Notes under the pieces: generated by a model
What the model was told of the DNA's origin: nothing
Databases searched by the model: none
Seen by the model: only the letters and a program-made list of their open reading frames with translations
Translations under genes and position numbers: made by a program
Assembly: GCF_000403135.1 (NCBI RefSeq)
Contig: NZ_AQPN01000020.1
Coordinates: forward strand, 1-64,000
DNA from: Arcticibacter svalbardensis MN12-7
GTDB taxonomy: Bacteria; Bacteroidota; Bacteroidia; Sphingobacteriales; Sphingobacteriaceae
DNA: 64,000 nucleotides
Direction of reading: 5' to 3'
In this document: positions 34,557-43,470 of the stretch, piece by piece
Numbering within the stretch: the first letter of the stretch is position 1
How the letters are laid out: every line of letters begins with the position of its first letter

Positions 34557-37500
34557 ATGCGAACATACAGTTTAACCCTATCATTATCTATGCTCCTTAT
34601 TAAAAAAAAGTATACTTATTTACTTTCTATACGACTCCATCTTCCCCTAATTTCCGCCGGATTACTACTCTCTCCTTATTTTTTAAGCGCGCAAATAGTG
34701 CAGCAGCAATCGGAAAAATTCAGTATCAACTTAAAAAACACCTCTCTTTTTACTGTTCTTGAAACCCTCCAGAAACGTACTGATTACCGCTTTTTTTATG
34801 ATAGAAAAGCAGCGAAAAAGTTTAGGATAGAGCAACTAAAATTAGCCAATATTACATTAAATGAGATATTGGACTATCTTAAAGATAATTACCCTATTGC
34901 TTTCCAGCTTCAGCAGCATGAGGTAACGGTACAAATAGAACACCCTGAAATTGCATCCATTAAACAAGAACTACTGGGTAAAACTAAAGAAAAAGTGAAG
35001 GATCTTAATTCAGGAAACCGTTCTTCAACCTTAGATGAAGTATCCATTCATTCAACTGTTTTAAATGGTTCAATTGAGGGATTCTATAAAAATCAGAAAT
35101 TACGAACAGCCATGAGCAATGGAATATCCGCAGCCCAAACTCAGGGATCTCCATATCATGATGCGGCGCTTTTATTAAAGAGAATAAGTGGATTGCAGCT
35201 CCTTAATAACAAATTTGCAATCATCAGGGGCCTGGGTGATCGCTATAATAACTTTGAGTTAAATGGGGCAACTTTGCCCAGCAGTGAGCCTAATCAAAGA
35301 AATTTTTCCTTTGACCTGATTCCAAGTTTTCTGATCGATTATATTATCGTCATCAAAACAGGGCAAGCTGATCAAACAAGCGAATTTACTGGGGGTCTGG
35401 TACAAATTATGACTAAGGATATACCAGGTGAGAATTTCACTAGCCTTGGCATAGAAACGGGTATGAACAGCCGTACGACAGGTAAGTCCTTTATCAGTCT
35501 GGGTAGAAGCGCTAAGAATTATTTAGGTTTCGGAGACACCCGGGTTGAAAAACCGTATGGGATGAGCTTCAGTGAATACGATATACTCCAGCCTCAATTA
35601 GATAATCCCCAAAACATAAAGCAGCGACAACAAGCAGCCTCATTTCTTTCTACAATCCCCAATAATTGGATGATGCACCGTTACATTGCTGAACCTATAA
35701 GAAACTACCAGCTCCAGTTTGGCAGGACTATTCCTTTGGGAACAAAGCGGATGGGCCTGATCGCTTCTGTCAACTACCGGAATGAGCAGGACGCAGATCA
35801 GCACGACCAGTATTATCCCACCATTCAGGATTACAAAGGAACAGATTATTCTTTCACCAGTACCTGGGGCTCTTCATTGAACCTGGCTTATGTAGCTAGC
35901 CAGAACAAAGTAAGTTTTAAAAACACCTATAAGAGGTCATTTAATGACCTCCTTTATGGCTTTAATGGAAGAGATATACTGAATAATGCTGAAGTTAATA
36001 ATTACACCAATACAGTTATCATTAGTCAATTGTATCAGTCCACTCTTTCGGGAGAACACACCTTTGGCCTGAATGGATTAGAATTCAAGTGGCAGGGCAG
36101 CCTTTCCCATCTCGATCGCGAGCAACCCTTTAAGATAATGGACCGAAGAAAGACAGGAAACCCTAATCAGCCGGAGGAATATTATGATTATTACTTTAAT
36201 GACCGTCAGGCCAGTCTTGGTTCGCTATATTATTCTGATCTGAAAGAAAGGTTATATAGCTGGTCGGCCAGTCTGCAAGTCCCGTTGCGGCTTTTTAATA
36301 TGCAACAGAAAATTAAGGCAGGTTACCTGGGTACCTACCGTAAGGCTGTATTTGATGCCAATCTTTATAGAATCAAAACCTTGCCACAAGCCTCAGGCAA
36401 TTTGGTTAATTTTTCGGGATTTGCCTATAATGAGGTATATAATCAGACAAATTTTGCTAATAGTATGCTTTACCTGTACCCCATTTCCGGCAGCGGAAAA
36501 GATGTGTCAGGTAATCTGTCCGGATTAGGATATAGCGGATTTCAACAGCTGAACACCTGGTATGGCATGATTGATTTACAGTTTCCAAATGGGTTTCGCT
36601 TAAACTCCGGGATGAGGTCAGAATTAAACAACCAGCAGGTCTCCAGCTACAATCCTGCCATGAAAACAGATGCCATGACCCGGCTTAATAAATGGGATTG
36701 GCTACCTTCCATGAACCTAGTATACGCCTTGAATAGTAAGGTGAATATTCGTGGTGCATGGTATAAAACGGTTGCAAGGCCAGACCTAAGAGAACTATCT
36801 TACTTTGATTATTTTGATCCGCTGCTGATGAGAAGTATTTCAGGAAGTCATCTTAAAGGGACAGCCGTGTACAACTACGATCTCCGATATGAATACTATC
36901 CTGGTGCTGGTGAAATACTATCTGCCTCCTTATTCTATAAGAAATTCCAAAATCCAATTGAACTTCAGCTGCTGGCTTCGACAGGAAAACCTGCTTACCG
37001 GTATCTGAATCTTAAAGAGGCGGAAGATGTCGGCCTGGAAATAGAATTCAGAAAATCGGCGACCTTTGTTGCCTCAAATTATATTTTTTTTAAACAACTG
37101 TACTTTTCAGGTAGCCTCACCTGGCTAAAAGGCAGAGTCCAGTTAGACCAGTCAATGGATTCAACAGGGACAAATCATAAAAGAGACCGGCCTTTATATG
37201 GCCAGTCGCCTTACATCATCAACTCAGGCCTGGAGTATACAGGAAAGAAATTCGGGCTCAATCTTTTTTATAATCGTTACGGGAAACGGATTATATACGC
37301 CGCTTCCAGTATGTCTGAGAATGAATACGAAAGTCCAAGAGATATGGCGGATCTTCAATTCAGTTGCAAATTATTTAAACAAAAACGAGCCGAATTGAAA
37401 GTAAATGTCATCAATCTACTTAATCAAACCCTGTTTACCTACAAAAACCAGTATGGCCCGGCCCAATCAGCTTATACAGAGAGATCACCCTCTATCCAGG

Positions 37501-37640
37501 ATGCTCCGGGAGTGAGCTATCAGTTAACAGAGGGACAGGCGGATCCTAAAGGAAGTAACTATAACAGTGCCTATGATGTGGTTACCGGGAGAAAAAGATC
37601 AGGCACTACCTGTAGTATTCATTTAAGTTACCGGCTTTAA
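34557..37640 (+). CDS. TonB-dependent receptor with STN signalling domain
   Basis: A 1027-residue outer-membrane receptor. A signal region (to about residue 46) leads to an STN domain (about 55-127; SINLKNTSLFTVLETLQKRT), which transmits ligand binding to FecR. A linker and plug domain follow (about 165-285; AIIRGLGDRYNNFELNGATL and KTGQADQTSEFTGGLVQIMT), then the beta-barrel to the C-terminal SIHLSYRL. It lacks the carboxypeptidase-D domain of SusC proteins and has no SusD partner, so it is a TonB receptor of a different class. The start at 34557 is taken; ATG at 34590 is also possible. It follows the fecR gene by 40 bases. Confidence 0.93.
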   Translation: MRTYSLTLSLSMLLIKKKYTYLLSIRLHLPLISAGLLLSPYFLSAQIVQQQSEKFSINLKNTSLFTVLETLQKRTDYRFFYDRKAAKKFRIEQLKLANITLNEILDYLKDNYPIAFQLQQHEVTVQIEHPEIASIKQELLGKTKEKVKDLNSGNRSSTLDEVSIHSTVLNGSIEGFYKNQKLRTAMSNGISAAQTQGSPYHDAALLLKRISGLQLLNNKFAIIRGLGDRYNNFELNGATLPSSEPNQRNFSFDLIPSFLIDYIIVIKTGQADQTSEFTGGLVQIMTKDIPGENFTSLGIETGMNSRTTGKSFISLGRSAKNYLGFGDTRVEKPYGMSFSEYDILQPQLDNPQNIKQRQQAASFLSTIPNNWMMHRYIAEPIRNYQLQFGRTIPLGTKRMGLIASVNYRNEQDADQHDQYYPTIQDYKGTDYSFTSTWGSSLNLAYVASQNKVSFKNTYKRSFNDLLYGFNGRDILNNAEVNNYTNTVIISQLYQSTLSGEHTFGLNGLEFKWQGSLSHLDREQPFKIMDRRKTGNPNQPEEYYDYYFNDRQASLGSLYYSDLKERLYSWSASLQVPLRLFNMQQKIKAGYLGTYRKAVFDANLYRIKTLPQASGNLVNFSGFAYNEVYNQTNFANSMLYLYPISGSGKDVSGNLSGLGYSGFQQLNTWYGMIDLQFPNGFRLNSGMRSELNNQQVSSYNPAMKTDAMTRLNKWDWLPSMNLVYALNSKVNIRGAWYKTVARPDLRELSYFDYFDPLLMRSISGSHLKGTAVYNYDLRYEYYPGAGEILSASLFYKKFQNPIELQLLASTGKPAYRYLNLKEAEDVGLEIEFRKSATFVASNYIFFKQLYFSGSLTWLKGRVQLDQSMDSTGTNHKRDRPLYGQSPYIINSGLEYTGKKFGLNLFYNRYGKRIIYAASSMSENEYESPRDMADLQFSCKLFKQKRAELKVNVINLLNQTLFTYKNQYGPAQSAYTERSPSIQDAPGVSYQLTEGQADPKGSNYNSAYDVVTGRKRSGTTCSIHLSYRL

Positions 37641-37693
37641 TAAAAACAGGCATCTACTTGCAGCAAAATTACAACACCTAACATAATTTACAC

Positions 37694-39145
37694 ATGAAAA
37701 AAAACATCCTTCTAACCTTTCTATCCATTTTAATATTTGCTTCAGCATGTAAAAAAGATCGCACGAATGGCGCCAGCACCGGAAACTTTAACCGCTCAAC
37801 TTCGGCCTCCCTGGAAGACAACCGCAATATTCCGGATATCACCCAAGTCCTGCCCAACATCATAAATACCTCTACCACATTGACCAATGACCGGGTGTGG
37901 ATTTTAGATGGTCCTACCTTTGTTCTTGATAATGCCATCCTGACTATTGAACCGGGCACTTATATTAAAGGAAAGAAAAAGGTATTGTTTAGTAGCAAAC
38001 CATCTTTTCTGGTCATTACCCGGGGCGCTAAAATTATAGCTAGCGGAACGGAAAGCAGTCCGATTGTCTTTACCAGCGATCAGGTAGCAGGACAGCGTGC
38101 AGCCTCCGATTGGGGTGGATTGGTGTTATTGGGAAATGGCCGAACGAACGTAACGATTACTTCGATTGTTGAAGGGATGCAACTGAGGTACACGTTAGAT
38201 CTTGGTTTACCCGAAAGTGTGCTTCGTTATGGGGGATACAACGAGGCCGACAATTCGGGTTCACTGCAATACGTGCGTATTGAATTCGCTGGTGATGTCG
38301 TTGAGGATGGAGATGAACTCAATAGTCTTACCTTAGCCGGAGTAGGTTCAGGAACCATACTGGATCATATTCAGGTTTCATATGGAGCAGATGATGCTTT
38401 TGCTATGTTTGGGGGAGCTGTAAATGGAAAATACCTGATATCATTCGGTAACAATGATGATGATTTTGATTTCGATCAGGGTTATCAGGGATCGCTACAG
38501 TTTTGCCTGGCGGTAAAAGTTCCTTGTTTAGGTGAATCTATTAATTCAAATGGGATAGAAAGTGACAATATTTCTGCGCCTAGTACCCCGGTTGATGCCA
38601 ACCGGATTACGCTGCCTGTTCTGTCTAACTTTACCGTGCTGGGTGGGCAAAACACACAAACCACTTTATATAGCAACAGTTTTGCCGGATGGTTCCGTGT
38701 CTATTCAGGTTACCGAATCAGTAATTCTATCCTGGCCGGACTAAATGTAGGCATTGACATTTCCGGAGCAACAACAACTAGTAGTTTCGTTGGAAACAGC
38801 TTAATACATGGTTTTACTGCCGCAACCTCGGGAAGCCCTTTTACTTCTGTTACGACAAGCACCGCTAGTAATGTGAATTCATTTATACGACTGGCCAATC
38901 CTTTTAATACAACTATTTGCAGTACAACGAAGCCAATCCCCGATTTTCGTTATCAAATCGTTCCTATCGCTTCACCCGCTGCAAGTGGTGCCGACTTTTC
39001 GGCCATCACTGTCACCCATCCAGGAGGATCCCTAGCTACTTTTGATACTACACCCGTATACAAGGGAGCTTTTGGGAGCACAGCAACAGCCAGATGGGAT
39101 GATAATTGGGCGACCTATACACCGCAGCAAAATCCATACTTATGA
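37694..39145 (+). CDS. Beta-helix-like lipoprotein
   Basis: A 483-residue lipoprotein: signal MKKNILLTFLSILIFASAC with lipidation at Cys19. The mature protein has repeated beta strands with the pattern VWILDGPTFVLDNAILTIEP, GTYIKGKKKV, LVITRGAKIIASGTESSPIV and DWGGLVLLGNGRTNV, typical of a widespread Bacteroidota family of surface proteins with a right-handed beta-helix. The C-terminal half has long loops, with QNPYL at the end. It follows the TonB receptor by 53 bases and overlaps the next lipoprotein gene by four bases (ATGA), so the genes form one unit. It probably helps bind the receptor's substrate. Confidence 0.85.
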   Translation: MKKNILLTFLSILIFASACKKDRTNGASTGNFNRSTSASLEDNRNIPDITQVLPNIINTSTTLTNDRVWILDGPTFVLDNAILTIEPGTYIKGKKKVLFSSKPSFLVITRGAKIIASGTESSPIVFTSDQVAGQRAASDWGGLVLLGNGRTNVTITSIVEGMQLRYTLDLGLPESVLRYGGYNEADNSGSLQYVRIEFAGDVVEDGDELNSLTLAGVGSGTILDHIQVSYGADDAFAMFGGAVNGKYLISFGNNDDDFDFDQGYQGSLQFCLAVKVPCLGESINSNGIESDNISAPSTPVDANRITLPVLSNFTVLGGQNTQTTLYSNSFAGWFRVYSGYRISNSILAGLNVGIDISGATTTSSFVGNSLIHGFTAATSGSPFTSVTTSTASNVNSFIRLANPFNTTICSTTKPIPDFRYQIVPIASPAASGADFSAITVTHPGGSLATFDTTPVYKGAFGSTATARWDDNWATYTPQQNPYL

Positions 39146-39678
39146 GCTCAACTGATACCTGGGTATATGCATTCCGGTCTAGCCATAATAAGAGCAGAAA
39201 CATACCGGCCTGTTATTTTTTATTTTTTATTTTTTCGGCCCTGTTATTTTCCTGTCAAAAGGAAGGCAGGGAAATATTAAGTCCTTCTTTTGGGCAATTA
39301 TCCATACAAATTACGCTTCCTGGACCTACCCAATCGCTTTTGATCGAAGTGGACGGTGTAGTGCAGGATACGATAAAAGGACAAACTTTGAATCTTTTCC
39401 TTGAGACGGGAAAAAGGATACTTTCTATTACCGATCAGCATCATGTTTCCTTACTGGATACAGCTATTAATATAAAGGTTCTAAATCCTGTTAATCTTGT
39501 CGGTTTATATACAGGTTATGCAGTACTCTTTGATGATCTAAACCCTGAATTAAAACCTGATCGGGATAGTCTTTTAATACGTTTTGTTACAACTGATCAG
39601 CAATTACCCGATATGATAGATATCAACCTGTCCTTGTCGGACTTCGCTGGTACGTATATAGCATTAAAAAAGAAATGA
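39142..39678 (+). CDS. Lipoprotein, N-terminal part of a frameshift-split gene
   Basis: A 178-residue product in the zero frame. A long N-terminus precedes the signal ACYFLFFIFSALLFSC (lipidation near Cys38) and a beta-sandwich-like domain, GQLSIQITLPGPTQSLLIEV and onward. The start is the ATG at 39142 overlapping the previous stop (ATGA). The frame ends at TGA just after an A AAA AAG heptamer; a −1 shift there would join it to the following frame, giving a 278-residue lipoprotein. The sequence around the joint (SDFAGTYIALKK then EMKGVRKDRLSNY) reads well as one protein. So this is either a programmed frameshift gene, a single-base loss in the A run, or two separate coupled genes. Confidence 0.7.
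   Translation: MSSTDTWVYAFRSSHNKSRNIPACYFLFFIFSALLFSCQKEGREILSPSFGQLSIQITLPGPTQSLLIEVDGVVQDTIKGQTLNLFLETGKRILSITDQHHVSLLDTAINIKVLNPVNLVGLYTGYAVLFDDLNPELKPDRDSLLIRFVTTDQQLPDMIDINLSLSDFAGTYIALKKK
39666..39672 (+). promoter_or_regulatory. Slippery heptamer A AAA AAG, candidate −1 frameshift site
   Basis: The heptamer sits in the correct zero-frame phase (A66, AAA 67-69, AAG 70-72). A −1 slip gives AAA AAA GAA ATG AAA and enters the open frame that continues to 39977. The zero frame stops at TGA, six bases later. No strong downstream stem-loop is obvious. Confidence 0.45.
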
Positions 39679-39977
39679 AAGGCGTTCGTAAAGACCGGTT
39701 AAGCAATTATATTCAGTTGCCTGATCCCACTACTATTAGTCCTGATTACAGTTCTTTTTATTATGTAATTGAAGCATATGATGCAACTCCCGGACATGAA
39801 TATAAAAAGGTGATGAGTATCGAAAATTCCTCTGTCAGTTTCATTGATTATTCAGGGGATTTCAGCTATTCCTGGGTACCGGGTAATATTATATCTTTTG
39901 GTATTGGTCCGCCGCCAACCGATAGCAGCACAACCATCAGGAATCCTCAGTTGTTATTCCAAAGAAAGGTTCAATAA
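39675..39977 (+). CDS. C-terminal part of the frameshift-split lipoprotein
   Basis: A 100-residue open frame with ATG at 39675 overlapping the preceding stop (ATGA). It has no signal peptide and no recognised domain, only beta-rich sequence (YYVIEAYDATPGHEYKKVMS, VSFIDYSGDFSYSWVPGNII). A secreted-type sequence without its own export signal suggests it belongs to the lipoprotein upstream, reached by −1 frameshift or originally in one frame before a base loss. It ends 19 bases before the convergent sigma-factor gene. Confidence 0.6.
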   Translation: MKGVRKDRLSNYIQLPDPTTISPDYSSFYYVIEAYDATPGHEYKKVMSIENSSVSFIDYSGDFSYSWVPGNIISFGIGPPPTDSSTTIRNPQLLFQRKVQ

Positions 39978-39995
39978 CAAACAAAATAATTATTA

Positions 39996-40559
39996 TCAAA
40001 TAATTGTAAAGTGGCTTAGCAAAATAAACAGCCATCTGGTAGATCCATAATTGGATTTCAGTTGTTTTTTAATTGTCTTATTGGCGTCGTTCAGATGATT
40101 ATCTACCGTTTTAATGGAAATATTCAAAATCTTAGCAATAGTTTTATAACTTAATCCTTCTTCCTTAAACATCTGGTAAACCAGCTTGCGCTTTGCTGGC
40201 AATTTGTCAATGATTTCTTTCAAGACAGACTGAAATTCCTTTTTATCGAATTCAGCTGACAGGTCTGTATCGTCCTCTTTCATCATTAACGTCTGCCCTG
40301 CCAGATCCTGTTTCATTTTACGGTTAATTTCTTTACGGGCATGATTGCGGGCATGAAAATAAAGAAATGGAAAATGATCCTGTCTCCCATCCAGCTCATC
40401 CATTCTGTACCATAGTTTGAGATAGGCTTCCTGAAGAATATCCCGTGTCAATTCTTCACTCTTCAACGACTGAAGAAATATCCGGTATAATTTGTCAAAG
40501 GTTACCTCATATATCCTTCTAAACCTTTGCGCTCTATTTTCATTTTCAGCTGTATCCAT
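39996..40559 (-). CDS. ECF RNA polymerase sigma factor
   Basis: A 187-residue sigma-70 factor of the extracytoplasmic function type. Region 2 includes FDKLYRIFLQSLKSEELTRD and ILQEAYLKLWYRMDEL; region 4 includes KLPAKRKLVYQMFKEEGLSY and TIAKILNISIKTVDNHLNDA, the helix-turn-helix that reads the −35 element. It is convergent with the FecR-TonB receptor-lipoprotein genes and is the likely partner of that FecR, although normally sigma and fecR are adjacent and co-directional. Its promoter lies in the 780-base gap shared with the second sigma gene. Confidence 0.93.
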   Translation of the reverse strand: MDTAENENRAQRFRRIYEVTFDKLYRIFLQSLKSEELTRDILQEAYLKLWYRMDELDGRQDHFPFLYFHARNHARKEINRKMKQDLAGQTLMMKEDDTDLSAEFDKKEFQSVLKEIIDKLPAKRKLVYQMFKEEGLSYKTIAKILNISIKTVDNHLNDANKTIKKQLKSNYGSTRWLFILLSHFTII

Positions 40560-41337
40560 GACATTAATAATACACCAATATAAAAAATCTATCCTGTTTT
40601 ACCCCAAAAAAACTGTCTTTTTGATCTAAATTACAAATAGTTAACATGAAATGAACACCAATTTTGTCTCATTCCAATATAATTCTCCAGTTAGTCATAT
40701 GTTTGCTTTCATTGGGGTCAAATTTTAGCTGAATAATAATACCTGATATCAAAAGCATAGAGAATTTGTCAAAATACATACATTTTAAAATCAATAGTCG
40801 TAAATTTTGGAAGACAATTTATTGTTACCAAAAAGTTTTCACTAAAAATAAATTGACTTGCTTCAGAAAAGCAGCACCTGATTCAGCAACCGGGTTGATG
40901 TTTATGTGAAATTTCTTCCCCATTTTCTAAAATATTATTAACCAATTACAGAAATATACAATTTCATGAAACCAGCAGTTAGAGCAGAAAAGTAATCATA
41001 ACTCCGCCGCTATAACCAGGTCATTCTGAAATACCGGTATATACAATTCGCAGGTAAATTCTCGATTCCCCAAGGAAGAGACTTACAGGAACGACAAGAA
41101 AAAATTTATTAATTTGAAAAAAACACGATCTTCAAAGCTGAAGAAGTCAGCCACTCCTGGTAAGCCCTGAGTAAACAATTTTAAACCTTTTTCTTTAGTT
41201 GGAGGGAGATACCTGCATACTTAAATATAATATTTATCTAAGTTCAGACAATTCCTTAACACAATTGCTTTATTTTGCCCATATAATTTTGATAAACCCA
41301 TAAAACCAGCAGACTTATTCCTAGATTTGTTATTAAC
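40560..41337. other. Long divergent interval between two ECF sigma genes
   Basis: About 780 AT-rich bases without a supported gene. It must contain the promoters of both divergent sigma genes. No tRNA, repeat array or clear operator was seen. The only promoter-like string, TAGATTTG at 41322-41329, lies 9 bases before the plus-strand start and lacks a TTTG at the right spacing. Confidence 0.45.
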
Positions 41338-41922
41338 ATGGAAGTGAACTTGGACGACATGGAAGAAAAGAGATTAGTTTTGCTAAAAAGTGGCAACATA
41401 TCAGCTTTTAGTGAAATTTATAAGACATATGTTGATCAATTGTATTTTTTTATTTTAAAAACTGCCAAATCGCCAAACTTAACTGATGATGTAGTTCAAG
41501 ATACCTTTGTCAAAATTTGGGAATATCGTTCTTTGATTGATCCGACTAAACCCTTCAAACCGTTTTTATATACGGTTGCCCGAAGACATTTATTAAATGT
41601 TTTAAAACGAGCAAGCCATGAGTCTGTAATTGTTGAAGAAATAAAAAGACATACCATTTTTTCTGAAAACGTAACAGATCTTCAGACTGAATATTCTGAA
41701 TGCAGAGGTTTACTCGATGAAGCTATTAATCAACTCGCGCCCCGGTCTAGGGAGGTCTTTGTCCGCTGTAAAATTGATGGGTTTTCTTATAAGGAGGTAG
41801 CTGAGGAATTAGGGATTAGCGAAGGAACTGTAAATAGTCAAATCGTTAAGGCCACGAAATCGATCAAAAGATTTTTTTCCTTACGTGAATTGCTCATCAT
41901 TATTCTTTTAAACTCTTTATAA
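41338..41922 (+). CDS. ECF RNA polymerase sigma factor heading the large transport cluster
   Basis: A 194-residue sigma-70 factor of the Bacteroidota FecI-like ECF type. Region 2: AFSEIYKTYVDQLYFFILKT and DDVVQDTFVKIWEYRSLIDP; region 4: LAPRSREVFVRCKIDGFSYK and EVAEELGISEGTVNSQIVKA. A hydrophobic C-terminal tail (SLRELLIIILLNSL) is usual in this group. The ATG at 41338 is taken; an internal ATG at 41359 is possible. It lies 215 bases before fecR and then the STN-bearing susC-like gene, the standard order for a cell-surface signalling system. Confidence 0.94.
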   Translation: MEVNLDDMEEKRLVLLKSGNISAFSEIYKTYVDQLYFFILKTAKSPNLTDDVVQDTFVKIWEYRSLIDPTKPFKPFLYTVARRHLLNVLKRASHESVIVEEIKRHTIFSENVTDLQTEYSECRGLLDEAINQLAPRSREVFVRCKIDGFSYKEVAEELGISEGTVNSQIVKATKSIKRFFSLRELLIIILLNSL

Positions 41923-42137
41923 GCCTTCTTCTTTATTTAAAGTTCCATTATTAATAGATAATTCTTTAAAAGGTCCTATTTTTTCAAATATAATCTCCGT
42001 TTCAGATAGGAATTCCCGCTTTATTCTCGATTTATCATTTTTAAAATCCAATTATTGACAATAAATACACTTTATTTTAACATTGAGTATATGACATCTC
42101 TTTGTTAATTGTATTAGGTTGAAAAACAGATACAATT

Positions 42138-43310
42138 GTGAATAAGGAAATCATCAGCCTTTTTGAGAGGTTCATTAACGATAGTTGCAGTTCCGAAGAA
42201 TTGATTCAGGTATTTAATTATTTGGAAAAGGGTGAATTTTTGAAAGAATGGGATACCGCCATTGAGGAAGATGCGAATAAATTTATAGTCACAGAAAATA
42301 TTAAGGCGATAGATTCCCATAATAAAGACAGACTTGAAACCCGTATTTTCAATAAAATCCGTAAAGGCAGAATGCTTAACTGGGTTAAGTATTCTGCAGC
42401 AGCCCTCATTCTGTTTACACTTGGGGCTTCTTTACTAATTTATAATAAAGAAAGCTCTTCTGTAAAGATCAAAAAGGAAGTGGCCATAGTGGTAACTCCA
42501 GGAGGCAATGTAGCAACTCTAACATTGGCAGACGGATCCACCATTAAGCTTAATGAGGAACGAAGCGGAAAGCTTGGCGTTCAGGGAAATGCTGCCATTG
42601 TAAAAAAGGGAAGTGGCGAACTGGTTTATCAAACTATTGATAAACTCAACTCTACCCCGACTTATAATACATTATCAACTCCACGCGGAGGGCAATATAA
42701 AATCACACTTCCGGATGGCAGCAGGGCCTGGTTAAATGCCGCTTCGTCAATCGAATACCCAACCGCTTTTAATACGAATGAGAGAAGAGTTAAAATAAAT
42801 GGTGAAGTATATTTTGAAGTAATGCCAAATAAGTCAAAGCCTTTTATTGTGTCAACGGAAGGTCAGGACATCCAAGTTCTGGGCACCCATTTTAATGTGA
42901 ATGCCTACAAAGATGAAGAAGTAATCAGAACAACCTTAATAGAAGGTAGCGTAAAGATTACCCTGCCATCTAATCGCTTTTCCATACTTATTCCAGGACA
43001 ACAAAGCGTTGTCGTACCAGGAACAGATCATATCACTTTAAACAAGGCAGATACAGAAGCAGCCTCAGGCTGGAAGGACGGGAATATTTATTTTAACAAC
43101 ACCGACCTGAAAGGCGTACTGAGGCAATTGGCTCGTTGGTATGATGTGGATATTGATCCATCCGGAATTCCTGAAAGAAAATTAAACGGAATAATCTCAC
43201 GTGATGTAAATCTTTCGGTCGTGCTGCATGCCATAGAAAAAACAAGTGATCTCCGATTAAAAATTGAAAAAAAACCCAATGGAGCAGGAAGGAGAGTATC
43301 TATCGAATAG
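42138..43310 (+). CDS. FecR-type anti-sigma factor
   Basis: A 390-residue anti-sigma factor starting at GTG 42138. The cytoplasmic N-terminus (IISLFERFINDSCSSEELIQ) precedes one transmembrane helix (WVKYSAAALILFTLGASLLI, about residues 80-100). The periplasmic FecR domain has ADGSTIKLNEE, LSTPRGGQYKITLPDGSRAW, GEVYFEVMPNKSKPFIVSTE and GTHFNVNAYKDEE; a DUF4974 segment (IYFNNTDLKGVLRQLARWYD) closes it. It should hold the sigma factor encoded upstream until the STN domain of the SusC-like receptor signals ligand binding. Confidence 0.95.
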   Translation: MNKEIISLFERFINDSCSSEELIQVFNYLEKGEFLKEWDTAIEEDANKFIVTENIKAIDSHNKDRLETRIFNKIRKGRMLNWVKYSAAALILFTLGASLLIYNKESSSVKIKKEVAIVVTPGGNVATLTLADGSTIKLNEERSGKLGVQGNAAIVKKGSGELVYQTIDKLNSTPTYNTLSTPRGGQYKITLPDGSRAWLNAASSIEYPTAFNTNERRVKINGEVYFEVMPNKSKPFIVSTEGQDIQVLGTHFNVNAYKDEEVIRTTLIEGSVKITLPSNRFSILIPGQQSVVVPGTDHITLNKADTEAASGWKDGNIYFNNTDLKGVLRQLARWYDVDIDPSGIPERKLNGIISRDVNLSVVLHAIEKTSDLRLKIEKKPNGAGRRVSIE

Positions 43311-43356
43311 GATATTACACTGATAGAAAATTAAGAAAATTACAAGTCAACAAAAA

Positions 43357-43379
43357 CCCCGATAGTGCAAATATCGGGG
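43357..43379 (-). terminator. Hairpin in the fecR-susC gap with a T tract on the minus strand
   Basis: CCCCGATA (43357-43364) and TATCGGGG (43372-43379) form an 8-bp stem with a 7-base loop. Read on the minus strand it is followed by TTTTTG (complement of 43351-43356); on the plus strand no T tract follows. So as an intrinsic terminator it faces antisense transcription; on the plus strand it would be a stable hairpin in the susC leader. Confidence 0.5.
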
Positions 43380-43470
43380 TACAGGCCAGAAAAGCTGAAC
43401 ACTTTCTGAACCTTGATAAGGATGTAATTTAAACAAATAGAATTTAACAATCCCTTTATTTTTCAAATGT

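Noticed and set aside
41322-41329. TAGATTTG as a Bacteroidetes −7 promoter element for the ECF sigma gene
   Set aside because: It matches TAnnTTTG, but the nearest upstream TTTG is 30 bases away where about 19-21 are expected, and it would make the transcript nearly leaderless from the ATG at 41338.
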